Of a DNA stretch of 64,000 bases, positions 10,773 through 24,500 are shown piece by piece; the stretch's first letter is position 1; each line of letters begins with the position of its first letter. Source of the stretch: Anisakis pegreffii (Eukaryota > Nematoda > Chromadorea > Rhabditida > Anisakidae); contig JAPYMA010000456.1 of the NCBI GenBank assembly GCA_035041965.1, positions 1-64,000 on the forward strand, written 5' to 3'. Both the position numbers and the translations under genes were made by a program. Under the pieces are notes generated by a model, which was given only the letters and a program-made list of their open reading frames with translations, searched no databases and was not told the DNA's origin.

Positions 10773-12780
10773 TTCGTGTTGTTTATCACATTTGGAACAG
10801 CGCATTCATATGCTGTGCAAATTTCTTTCATCCTACTTTAGTGTGTGATTCAGGTTCAGTAAAATCAAATTTAATGTTGCTATGTTCAATGTACAACTTG
10901 AGGGAAGAAAATTTCTGGTTGTGACAGCAAAAACTTACACTTTACATTTTAATCGCATCGTCTGTTTTTTAACGCACACTACTAGTGTCCTCTCGGAGTA
11001 TTCTATTGCCCATAGCCTCCAGTTTCACATAAAATAATTCACGCAAAGCTAATGGCTGCTGTCATTTCTGATTAGTACAGCATTACCACTTATTGTAACT
11101 TTAACGGAATTACGTACGGCTCAGCTTAGAGTCTCCTTGTTCAAGGCAGTAATACGAAATCGCCAAGCAGAATTCCGCTTAAAATCAAAACATTCAATAT
11201 TATCAAACTCGTTCTGTGCTGATTGTGAGCAGATTCACGCTTCGATGATCTTCACTCGAAAGCATCTTGCCGGTTCTTCACTGCATGCACTCACTCTCTC
11301 GTGAAGTTCTAAGAGCAGCTTCGGAATCAGAACAACGCACGATTGAGTGAACTCATTCGAAGTGTTCAAAATGCAAAAATAAATCACTCTATGGGTTAAT
11401 TTGATTGCCTAAACTGTAATAATTAAATTGAGTTGGATATCCGATCGTTTGATAAGATATTCTTCCACTTCTGTAACGCACACACCACAGTCGGATAAAC
11501 GCAATGGGTATTGTTTCATTAAAATGAACATTCATTCACACATATACACGGTACTTATCACTGGAATAAATTATATGATACACAAATTGTACGAATTTCT
11601 TGATGGGCATTAATTACATCGATTCATACACACACATAATAACAACAGTATGAGATCTTTTCACAATGAATACACATCAAACGTAAAGTATACACGACGA
11701 CAATACTTACAAGGGAAGGTCACGAGCTTACCCCAACGTTTCGGGGTGAGATGCATATCATTTTGTAGGGCTCGTATAGCTGATTACGAATATGCAAATA
11801 CGAGCCCTACAAAATGATATGCATCTCACCCCGAAACGTTGGGGTAAGTTCATGACCTTCCCTTGTTAGTGAAAAAAGGTAAGAAAAATCAAACAGTCAT
11901 AACATTTGTGAGAGTTTTAACGATGTGTTAACGATAAAATTACGTGAGAGGGAACGGAACATCTGACGGAAACCGTTAAAACTAATGAGTTTCGAAGGAG
12001 CCGGAAGATACATCGCATAAAATCGGAATATTTGAACATTTTTGAAACTTTCCAGTTTTGCGATCCTTTTCAAAGAACTCGATCATAGTCAATGCAAACG
12101 ATGCTCAATGACTGTTGTTGTTGTTGTTGTTGTTATCATGATAAAAGCGCACGAGATAACAAAAAAACTTTTATGTACAAGGAAAACAATGGAAAAAGGC
12201 TCTACAAGAGAGAAAGAAGCTCATTCGGCAGAGAGAAATAGACCAAGAGATAACTAGCAAGAGAACAGCACTGATATACTGATTATCACTGATTAACTCT
12301 TATCATTAGGATGAGAAATGAAAAGATTTCAAAAGAGCTCAGTGCTTAGAAGAGGACGATTGATCAATAAAATGCTTCGATTCATCCTTCTTTACATAAA
12401 CTTTCTCAACAATCACCTTTGTTCATATCGAGCAAGCATTAATTACCCTGAATACCCTCTTCTGATAGAACATAATCCAGTAAGTCGATTCAGGGTATCT
12501 TCTTACACCATCATCCATCATTGAAATGTTGCATGCTCATACCGCGATATTGCGCTCGGAACACATACTGTTGCATGCAAAGCACTCCATAAAGGCATAG
12601 TTTTCAGAACGCAATTTCTTTACGACCACGAAACCAGCAATCCTTTGATACTCTTTTTCGTTTTAACATTACAACAGTTGAATAATGAATAAGCATTTGA
12701 ACAGACAAGAATTATTCGTTAAAAATGAATGACCCGTCAAAATAAATTTCTATGTGTTTCTCCTCAAACGTCAACAATAA
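10773..12780. other. Intergenic region between thymosin and lin-18 3' ends
   Basis: The two genes converge here. The stretch contains the fold-back element at 11709-11866 and a short (GTT)n run near 12113-12135. Its open frames are short and unrecognised. No RNA gene was seen. Confidence 0.6.
11709..11866. mobile_element. 158-bp fold-back element (MITE-like)
   Basis: Two 68-bp arms (11709-11776 and 11799-11866) are inverted copies differing at only two positions, around a 22-nt spacer. The termini read ACAAGGGAAGG... and ...CCTTCCCTTGT. Each arm contains a nested near-palindrome, ACCCCAACGTTTCGGGGT. There is no coding capacity, so it could only move using enzymes from elsewhere. The near-identity of the arms suggests recent insertion or ongoing arm homogenisation. 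No clear target-site duplication is visible in the flanks. Confidence 0.75.
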
Positions 12781-14558
12781 TCAAATGAATTGTCTGAGTT
12801 GTATTGTGAAATCCTGTAATGCGATTAACAACTGCTGGGGAGTTGGTCGGTCCCTATAGTCGAGTTGCCAACAGCAATACATTACGTTGTATCTGAAACG
12901 GTGGAATGCGAGTGATGAAATCATCGAAAACGGTGAAATGTTTGGAACGCTGACGTTTTGGATAGGAATTTGTAGCAGATTTGGTTAGAATCATAAAATC
13001 AACGGCTTTCGATGAGACAATAAACCTGACAGATTGATTATCATGAGATAAATTCATTGTGAAGCATTGAGCTTGTGGTAAGGAGTGAAAAGAGTAAAAG
13101 TACGTACAGATCATCGGGACAATTATAAGGCTGCACAAGCCGTTGTCCTTGTTCAAGGATCAGAATCATCTCCTCCGGATCTACGTCCACATACGGTTGC
13201 TGAGCACATGAAAGCAGCTCCCACAATGCCACACCAAATGACCACTGAAAATGGTCGATGATGGACGTTATTTGTTTGTTGATCAGCACTTTATACGAGT
13301 GAAATTTAGAAGGGGAATCGGAACATCGCAAGAACCATTGGTCTGAGGAACTGTGTTAGTTATGCGCAAATTTGTCATGAAAAAACCCCAAGAAACAAAT
13401 GAGAGAAGCGTATATACGATAAAGAATTCACGACACATTGAGAATCTTTGAGTTTAAACGTTTCTGTACGGATTAAAAATGAGACAACTGACCGCATCAG
13501 TGGCACTATTGAATATGTTCTTTTGAAGCGATTCGTAGGCCATCCATTTGACAGGACGATTCTCGTTATCACCAAGGCAATGATAGTCACTCGGGAAAAG
13601 ATCCTTGCTCAACGCCGTATCGCACAACTGTACCAGCAAACGATCACTTCCACGACCTATCTCAGACACCAGACAATTCCTGAGAAATTCAACGATGAAT
13701 TTCGTGAGTTACTGCACTGATTTCATTTATTCATTCATCTTGAATGTGATCGAATGCATTCAGACTTCAAATCACATGCTTATGTAGGTACAAACACACT
13801 GTTTGTTAGTATGAATAACTTAAAACTCAGTAAGCAGGAGTTATCTTCTTTTTCAGTCAAACTCTGGCCAGCAACGTTATGAACGCTGGATAGCCTGGCC
13901 AATTCAGGTAATTCAGGTAAATTTGAGTACCTTGTGGCTATATCTTTATGTATGATGCCATATTTATGCAAATGCAACATCGCTTTATTGATCTGAATGG
14001 CCATCGAGACGAGCTCATGTGTTCGCAATGTTTGAACCGGTTTACCACCTAAAATACAGTTTTGATCTAAATTTATCAAACAATCACTAAAATCTTAGCA
14101 ATTTCACAAGTAAGCCGAACTTGTTCACGTAAAGAATGTGCTAAGTGATAATCTGTAATGTTCTGAGCCCGAAACATGAATATACCAAAATAGAATGATA
14201 TCGCCGGATGTTAGAGAGGTAATTCTGGATGAAATGTTTCGCTCGAAAGAGCAACGGAACTTTTGAAATGCTTCGTTGAATCATCAAAATTTTATCGAAT
14301 CCAACAAATCTGTTCTGGAATGAAATCCGCCAAACAATGAAATTCGATAATGCGATATTAACCATTGGTTTTATGCATCATTGCTTCCACATTCCCACAT
14401 CGACATCGTTGTAAGAAACTTTTCAAATTTCCGAATCCCTGATGCTTATAGCATATCAAAGGGAAGTCAGTCACTGTCTCTGGGCAATCAAAACGACCGT
14501 AAGAAGCTGCCGCTGCCACCTTAACAAAACACATATCGAATACACATAACAAGAAACC

Positions 14559-14598
<40 letters not shown>

Positions 14599-15552
14599 CT
14601 TTTTTCTGTAAATGATGCGATCAAATTGTATGTTTGTTTCGACGACAATCTTTTTGATATGCTCTGTGTTTTTTGTGCGACGATTTTTCCAGTTTCCAAA
14701 CGACACTCATAAAATTTTTATGAGTACTTTGATGGAGGTGAAAAATAATTTTCTATTGTTCGCAGATGCTGGTTTCCAAGGTACAGACACACACACACAT
14801 GTATGCATGCATTCATGCAGGTGTATGGATGAATGACATCAAAATGAATAGTGAATAGTTATTTGCATGTTTCAAAGAGGTATGTGTAAATTCAAGGTAA
14901 TCACTATAATCAATAACAATCGCGAATGCAATGAATGAATGATACATTGTGTTTTATAAATAGATTTGTTCGTTGAAATCTATTTTTGCAGGCGACTTGT
15001 ATTCATATACTATTTTTAGCTCTATGCGTTTGGAATGTGAACCAGAAGTGAGTGATGGCTTTTAAAGGTATACGAAAAAACGACAGAATTACCTCCTAAG
15101 CAATCTGATAAATATTATATCATGAAAAGAACAATTGAATATGGATTATGTTGAAGCAAATAGGAATTATCGTCTCTGATTTGTTGGAGAGTGGATCAAA
15201 GAAGGATCAAGAAATTTAGACGAAACTGTAGATATTTTGCGAAAAAATAGGGAATTGTTGAGCGGTGTTTGTTGATGAAAGGAGAACGAACTTGAGCAAG
15301 GTGTGTGAAAGGTGGAACATGATGAAACACAAGTGCTTGTTCGAGGAATTTGAAGAAGTGTCGTTTGTCAGCGTTCGGTTTGAGTGTTTTCACGATAACC
15401 GCCTCATCAGCAGATGCGTTATCTTCCTCATCGTCCACATCACCCGACTCGTCGTTCGCGTTCTGATGCCACAAAGCCCATTTCAACTCACCAAACGTCC
15501 CCTCTAACTCATGTATCGGCAATATCTTAAATTGCACATAACCATTTGATTG
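12781..15552 (-). CDS. lin-18: lin-18 pseudokinase exons
   Basis: Six exons form the kinase-like domain. The glycine loop is reduced to EGTFGE. The ATP-anchoring lysine is kept in AVIVKTLK, after an acidic insert of about 20 residues (NANDESGDVDDEEDNASAD). The hinge region is ICYKHQGFGNLKSFL. The catalytic HRD motif is HKD (IIHKDIATRN). DFG is replaced by DTA (CDTALSKD), as RYK has DNA. The APE region and C-lobe follow as RPVKWMAYESL, WSFGVALWELL and YVDVDPEEM. The protein ends LRQFI. The altered glycine loop and DFG predict little or no phosphotransfer, as known for RYK-type receptors. Confidence 0.9.
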
Positions 15553-18500
15553 CTACAATTAGTTCGGAGCATAATTTCATGATCGGCAAACGTATTCGTT
15601 ATCGACTACAAACCTGAAATAAATTTCTATCGGCATAAAGTTCCACCAACGCGGCTGTGATGTCAACGGAATGCGAACGTTCGTTGATGATCGAATGTGT
15701 GTTATCGGGTTGCTTCGATGCTGAAGATGCTGAATATAAACTATTCTTGAGGTTCTTTTCCGGACTGTGAAAATATTTGACGTCCTCTTTCGTTTCAAAG
15801 TCAAGAACTTCGTGGTGATTTGCGTGCGATTCGCTTATTCTCAGAATACTTGGTGAAATGACAAATTTCGAGAGTGCTTCACGATGTATTGCAATGAAAA
15901 ACCAAATGAATTTTGTCATCAAACGCATGAAACTTAAGCAAGCAAACGAATAAGGAATTACTCGAAGCAGAAGCCTCTGAGTTGAACAACGGTCGAGTTT
16001 GAGCCGTAAAATCTGGTGATCGAGTGATTGATCTGAAAAAAAGTGTTTATCTGCTTGATCCGACCAAATGACTGATCTGAATGTTTACGAACAATTTTAC
16101 AAGTCTCAGATGGATAACAGCGATGATAAAAGGCGATTGTGAATATAAACTAACGGATAACGCTGCTGAATGTTGTTCGGCAAAACGGCAGATGGTAATT
16201 GCTTTCTGGTTGATCTGAAGTAAACAACGACCAAAACAGCTATTACTAAAATCACCGCTCCAACACACCCAATCACCATGTAGAAAACGTTTTCACCGGT
16301 TATCATTACACCTGAAACTTAAAAATATCAATATCCTCAGATCCACAAACATTAAACTTCAACTGCTGTCATGATCAGAGCCAATGGCTCATTTCAATTC
16401 TCATAACTGCATCATTAGAATAACAAAGACAAAATCCCAAATATAATATGTTTCCGCTTAATACAGCACAATTAAAACAATTAGCGAACACGATAGACGA
16501 CGAACCTCGATCGTTGTTTTCCATCCTTAATCCATGTTGATCATAATCATCCAAACTTCCTGAAATTTTAAACTTTGCAACTCTGATTGATTAAGGTTGA
16601 ATTCCTATGCATTAGTGTTATTGCCTCATCTTGAACTAAACCGAATTCAGATTTCACATTAAATCTGCGAATGGTAATGAGAAGGTGCATGTTGCAAATG
16701 TTGCTCCTGCTGCAATATCAGTTCGATATTAGCTTTATTTACTACTTCTTTGGCAGATCACAATTCATAGTGTCAGATCATTTATATTTACTGATTGATG
16801 CTATTTTAACTATGTTAAGAATCTCTCGTGCTGGTGAATCGTGATTATGGAGCTTTGCGATTTTGTTTCAAGAACTATAAAATTCTCGATCGGCATTAAA
16901 CCGTATCATAGCAACTATTCAAGCTTTGACCATAATACCCAAATGGCACAGTCACTGAAGGTGCTCACGTAAGCAATTTCACCTTGAATACATCATACTG
17001 AATAGTCACGATGATGCATTATGACTGATACAGGAAATCCTATCAGGCACAATGCATCGTAGCCATTCAATATAACGTATGTAAACAACATAAACAAAAA
17101 TTTAGATGGAAACATTGAGCGTTTGGCTAGGACATTAAAGTATAAATCAACGAAAGTGATTCGATTTTATGTGATTTGTACATTTCGAATCGCCATTTTA
17201 ATATCTGCAATCATATTCATTCATCTGCTATCCAATGTTCAAATAATCATTCGTGGACTATGAATGAATGAACGCATGAACATGATGTGGGTCTATATAT
17301 CGTTTATATGAGCATCGTGAATAAGCGCATGCATTAGATAATGCACAATAGAGTCATAAAACAATCTGAACAATCTAAATTACCAATAAAATCTTTTATG
17401 GATTATTTGTACTAATAGCATTAATATTATTATTACTGAAAATAGATCACGCTCTCTCTAGCAGATGGAATACATGTTGAATGAAAGTAAGAAGATAGTT
17501 AATGAAACCGGATAAGTGAAATGGTTTTGGAGTGGTAAATTTTCGGATTTGACTTGCTGTTTCAAAGGAGATTTGCAAACAGGCGATTTCTTCGAACTGT
17601 AAATGAATGAAGATCATCTTTAATAATCAAAAACTGTAGTTGATCAAAAATATAATTTATGAATCAAAGAATCGTTCGAGTTCGTGTCTCATTGAAATGC
17701 TGAAATTAATAAAGGGAGGATTTTTTTTTCACTTTTCAATGATTTATCGATCCTGTACGCACACTGAAACAAACCTTTAATTATAAATGAATTCCACTGG
17801 GCATTGTGTTGAGTCTTCATAAAGTGTGATGACAGCAAAGCAATTGACATGTTATCGGCGAATGCATAATAAATTCTATTAATTCAAGGAGGTGTTGCGC
17901 TGATGATTCCAAAAGAATAAATATTAGTAACATAAAAAGAAACTTCTGTGGTCATTGAAGGCAAAACAGATTAGATTTTCACTAAACAAAAAAACACCAG
18001 AACAAAAAGGAAACTTAAGAAACTCTTCGAATGTCCTTCTTTTTGGCGGGACAGATCCTATAAAAAATGTGATTTGCTCGACTTTTTTATCGTGCTGAAA
18101 AAGTCACTTTTTTTACAAAGGATTCAATCGTTTCATTGTTTGAACTGTTCAGAGAAGCTCTGACAGTGGAATGAATTCGAATTGAATGTTCGAATATTGT
18201 TCATACGAAACTTTGAGTTGAAATGTTGAAAATGTTGAAAATTTTCGAAATATTTCTAGGTGAAATGCTGACGATGATCGTGATCAGATGAAGATAGCAA
18301 TAAATATGAGTAAGGAAGGGACTGTACGAGTTGTTGAAGACAGATAATAGATGATAAAACAAAATTTTATTGACTTTCCAAGCGAATATTTTGTTGATTC
18401 ATTTGTTGGTTATTTCGTCGTCTTCAGCAATATTTCTGATTCAACTGACATTGATTTAGCGCAAGATATACGCAATAATAAATAATCTTCAAAGGGGAAA

Positions 18501-21500
18501 TAAACTTTAACGAATGAGGAGGAATAGAGAAATATTTACAATGGTCTTAATCGAACGTTCGGTCGGTGGATTGTGCACACTCCCATAAAAATGGTACTTA
18601 ATTAAAGAAATTTACGGAAATGAAATAAATCGACGACCGTCGGCATCTCTTTGATGCGCCAACAACTACAAAAAGCAAGCACGACATATTCGCGCCATCT
18701 TCGTGAATTTACCGTTTTTTGTTGTTCAGTTGGAAAGGTGATCATCAAAAGGAGAACAATTCAACGAATGAACAAGAAGGTGTTAGTAGTGATTAACTGA
18801 TTCATAAATGCTTCAAGAACACATAAAACAGTTGATTGCCCGAGGTCATTACAGCATTTCGCAATGACTTTGGAGCATTTGAACTGTGATCAAATGCTTA
18901 TCATTTCTGAGTGTTTTATCGAACTGATATCAAAGTATGACGATAATTATGCTCATAGAATGTCTTGTACGGCTCAATGATGCAAGTCGGTGACTTCAAG
19001 GAAACAAAACTTTTTTAAAGACAGAAACAATAATCATTGAGGTGAGGATTGATATTCTGCTGAAGTATTTTGCTAATCAGAGTTGATTTTGTGAACTTTT
19101 TATATGTCATTTTGAGCATTTATAAGTCATTTATAAGTCAGTTCGCCAATTATGATCCATTGTTATCCATTGTTATGGTGGTTGAATACGTGGAATCTTG
19201 CTCAATTTCAAATGATTTGTAAAAATTTTTCTAAAAGTTTCAGATTCAAACAATCAACATACTTTAAGCAATGCTGTAAGATGACTTCAACACAGCAACA
19301 AAAAGACAATAGCCGCCTTTAGTTAGAGTGATGATATGATTAATGATAATAGTTACCAATATACTTCATTTGTGGACCTGTGACATGTGAATGTCTCGAA
19401 TATTGCGCTTCAATACAGATCGAAAATGATTATATGATATTCTGAGTCCGGAAAATCCAGCCGAATCAGGCCGCCATTACATAAGGCGTTTCTATAGATT
19501 CCAATTATGTACGTCCTATGTGTTTTCAATGCTAAGCTCACGATTGGGGCAAGATGAGGAGTCCAACTAGAGTTCTTCCTGAAGTTCGGAGCACTGATTT
19601 TCCGTAGAATTTGTGGAAGCTTACATTTTGGTGCATGGCACCATTGATAGAACAACATTCCTCTGGGATTAACACGATGTAATTATAATCTGTGAACGTA
19701 ATTGAGCTGTAATGTCACAGATTACAGGTAGCACTCCAATAGCTGTCTCTCGGATTAGTGACGACGCATGCAACATTATCACTAATCTTTCCCTCAGAGA
19801 CTCTGTTTAGTTGACGGGAAATTCCTTTGTAATAATACCATGAGATCTAATTAATGGCTCCTATAGGCATTATCTATAGATAAATTTTCACATTATTTTA
19901 ACAAGCAATGAAACAATTTTGAAATTTGCTAAACAAATAATTCCAAGATGATTGAAAGGTGAGGTATTAAAATCAATCGATATGAGAAGTTTATGCACTG
20001 GTTAACTACGCTTATACAACGAACACAAGCGTTCAGCTATGAACTTAGAATTCATAATGGATCAATGCTCAGAAGTAATGATGACTGATGAATAAATTAC
20101 AGATAACTGCGATCTTAATCACTTATTTTTAATGAGTGCAATATATCATGTGTATTTTAGGATTTTTTAAACTCATATCACCTTCTCGATATTTCGCATA
20201 CATTATAGGCTGATGGTACAATGATCTTCGAATTGTAAACGATACAACCTATTGGTTATCCAGTGGTATTTTCTGGACTCTGTGATAATTCTAGAAAAAT
20301 ATTTTCAGCAGATGAATCATCACTCTTGAACAGGTAATATTCAATGATGAGATTCAGAATATATCAGCAAGGATTCAACGATAATGTTAGGGCGATCAAA
20401 ATGTATTAAACGATCATATGGTATATTTTCAAATACGATAAACTTCATGCCGATTAAACAACCTTCATACCAACCGGAAAGCGAAATGAAACGCTTTAAT
20501 CCGATGATATAAGCAATGATATTGCAAATCCCACTAAAGTCAAATGAATAGGCCCAGCATTAGGCAATGCACAATCTTTTTATGAGTATTATATGAAGGT
20601 CACTGATTATCAATAACCTCAGGCATAAGATTCCATCGATGATAATAGTAATCAGTAAACTGGTGAATAGATTTTGATGATGCTGTTGATGATTATTCGT
20701 TGACGTTTACATTTCACAATGAATGTAACGATCAGAGAGCTATTATAAACGAAAGGTCAAGTAACGGTTGAATGGCTGTCAACATTTGAATGGTTCAAGA
20801 GATCTGATGAAGTGTTTTCGAAAAGATTCACATCGAACAACTTACCATATTCAAAACCAGAAACGAAATCATCCTCCATGCTGGCCGCTAAGTTTTGATG
20901 AGGATGTGATGATGATTGGTGTCGATAGAGGTGTATGATCAGTGTTGATTGAGAAATCAGTAAATTGAGTAAATGAATAGATGATGTAATAAATTTGCTT
21001 GTATTATTATGCTGCACTGCAATGCAATTGAACAATATCAAAACAGTAACGGCGTTATTAAACGACCAATATTAGTGATCTGATTAGAGCAATATACAAG
21101 GAATAAGGCGCGGTTGTTCCGGATGTGATATGTCAAGCGATATCGTCAAATGACAATCGAAAGAGTAACAGATTTGAATGTGAACCTCAAACGATACTAA
21201 CTGTTTAAGCGCACACCAATCGGCAACAGTTTCTGAGATTTTCGGATGGTGGGAGGGATTTATTCGTCGTGAATCGCCTCCACTATGATGCATGCGCGAT
21301 TGCATGAACAGATCGGACCGGATCGAACCTATTCAAAAGCGACAAAACAGTCGTTCGTACTGAGAGACGAATAAGATGGACATCAACAAGAGACATTCGC
21401 TATAGCTGTACCAATATCATTAATAGCTAGGCAGGATTAAATATGAACAAGATTAATGCAGTGTGGATGAAAATCTGAGTTTTGTAATTAATACGTTATC

Positions 21501-24500
21501 ATTCGTAAGATGTTTCTAAAGCAATATGGAAAGCAAAAACAGCAGGGACATCATGTGGACTACGACGGAACTAAACACCTAGTATCATATCATTCAGTTG
21601 GGATATGCGATTACTGTGGAATGACGATATATATTCTCAGATACACAATTACTCACTAAATAAGTACTAAAAGAAACTATCCCAAAAGTGCATTAGTGAG
21701 AATGCAAACACGAAACGATACAAAACAAAGATGCCAATATGCTGACATGTTTCAGTAGAAGATTATCATTATTGGAATAATTTTTTATGAAATGAAATCT
21801 TCGAACATTCATTTGAAGCGAACAAATCCGAAAAAGAAATGCAATTAAGAGGGAAAAAAATGAAAGCAATGAGGAATGATGACGACAACGGTAATGTTGA
21901 TAATAGAGATGTGATGTGATTATGCGAATGATAATGTGATGTGTGATATGATATGAATGAATACAACAAACGAGCATATTGCTAGAGGGTTAAGCTGCTG
22001 AAACAATACGTTGACGGTACGAAATATAGTTGGTTGGCAATTGAGACTGGCTTATTGCTGACGGATCATTATTCTATTGAGGCAGTTTCAATCGACCGTA
22101 TGCCGACAGACCTCTAATAAAGCGCATAATATTATTGCATCTGAATATGAGTTCTCGTCTTGGTAAAAAATCTAAAGAAGATCCCATCACGAAACAAAAA
22201 AGTGGAGAATACATTCAGTCATAGGAACAACAAACGTAGTGGCGGAAGAGTTTGATGGTAAATATCGTTTTCTTTTTTTTTTGTCAGAACTCATCTTCAG
22301 CCATCTCAACAGCAACTATGATCCATCCATTTTCCGGAAAGTTCATTTTATCGTTCCGCCAATTCCGATGAAAATGATCACAAAAGAAATTCCTTCATTG
22401 TTGGTACTTGATTGACACGGTCGCTCGATCGCAATGGTCTACAGAGTTGTGAGGCAAGATCGCAAAATTGTTGACGTTCCCATAGGCATCATCAACCATA
22501 ATTGATCAATCAATCAGTGTGAAACTGTGCGCATTCGTCATTCTTGTTTTCCGTGCGTTCAACTATCGATAAGATTCAATTCACAATTCACTCAAATCAC
22601 AAACATAAACCCAATAAAAAATACCAATAAAATAAACGATTCAAATTTATTCGAAAATAAATCGCCTTCACACACACTTCACATACACACACACTTACGA
22701 GTCCAACAAAAACAATAAGAGATCATCCACAATCGTGAATGCGCAGCAAAGACAAACGATATGATGATGACGAATAACTCTAACTTTCATTCATTGATAC
22801 GATGATGGTGACGGACTGTTTTAATTGGATTTTTTCAAAAGCTCACCTAAAACAGAACGAGATTTCGTTGGAACGTTGAAGTGTCATTTGAATTGCATTC
22901 GAAGAAGTTAAGTATTCAATAAAATTGTTTTCAGAAAAACTATTCGAAAAGTTTATTGTTGTCAGGCGTTTCCAGTGCCATTCCATCATCTTCAATTGCA
23001 TTTTACCATGGAAAAAAACCTCAAAAATTGAATTAGATAATAAGAGAGATATTTCAAAAGAAATTTGGATTAGTTGACTTCAAAACATTTCTTGACCGTA
23101 CCACGGTTGAATCGAACACATTTTCATCGTTCACCTAGAGGCAAGGAGTGCATACACTTTGAACTCGGTAATCTCTCGGATTGTGAATGAGATCTAGAAA
23201 CGGACTGACACCTGGAATGTTGATATGTTTCGTTGAATTGCGATCATCAATCTTTGAATTTGTTGATATGTTATCATTACATGATAACAATCGTACTTTT
23301 CATCCATTCAATAAAACAACAACAACAATACAGCTTTTCACTCAACTCATCTGAATGCAGCGAACGGAACATAAAAATATGGAAAATTTTATGCGTATTT
23401 TCTCACAGCATTCATCATTATCATCACCATCATCGACCATAAAGAGTGCTTTTTGTAAGTTCATTTCTTTTCGGTCATAACTTTATTTATGATCGTTGTT
23501 GTTGTTGTCTCGTATAACGATGATCGGATGTTGATCATTATTGATGCTCTTGCAGACAACACCTCAACAGCTTTCCTCTTCCGACCGTTCAGTATTATAA
23601 CGAATCGATGAACTCACAACCAGTTCAGTGGATGAGAAGTAATATTTTTGCGATGAATTTATGGAATAGAGACCTACCTCATCAGTTCTCATACAAACTC
23701 ACGCAGTAATGATCCTACAATAATTAACTGAGACATTACGGATGACGAGTACGTATTTATAGAGGAGTTCGTATTTAGATCTGAGTTGGAAATGTGTGTT
23801 GGTCTCAAGTAATAGAGGAGACTGGAGTGAAATACGCTGACTGCATTGAGACGAAAAGATAATCGCCGTTCATTGAATCCAGCTACTAGCAGCATCACTA
23901 AGGACTAATCACCATTTCGGTCTAAATTTTCACTGTTGCTTGACGCAGTTTGATTTGAGCCTGTTCCATGCATTTTGCACTCATAATACACCCTCACTTC
24001 ACTACTGGAAAACAGTGCGCAAAATTGACAGTGGAAGTTCAACTCGAAACTCAATATTGAAACTGCTAATCAATCGAAGACACTTAGATATTCATTGGTT
24101 ACATGCATTAGACTGATATGAAGAATAGGAATTTCATGAAGAGTTATTAATCTTCACAAACATGAGGTAAGAATATGCGATGAAGGTCAGATCTGTTGGG
24201 CACATAGCACTACAGGCTGCTAAGGTACCTACGGGAGAATATGTACTACTATCAATAAAAGATGCAGGTCTGTAGAGGAATGAATGAAGAACATTCGTAA
24301 GAATACCCAAATAGTAAGTTCGGGGAACTATAAGGACTGGACTGATGAAAACGATAACGATATTGGCGATGTGATGATGGAAGTAATGATAAGGCGCGAT
24401 GGATGATGCGATCCAACTGATCGGCGACTAGTCAGCGATCACACCTTGTTCTAAGATGATCAACACGAAGTTAGCATCCATCCAACCAACCAACCAACCA

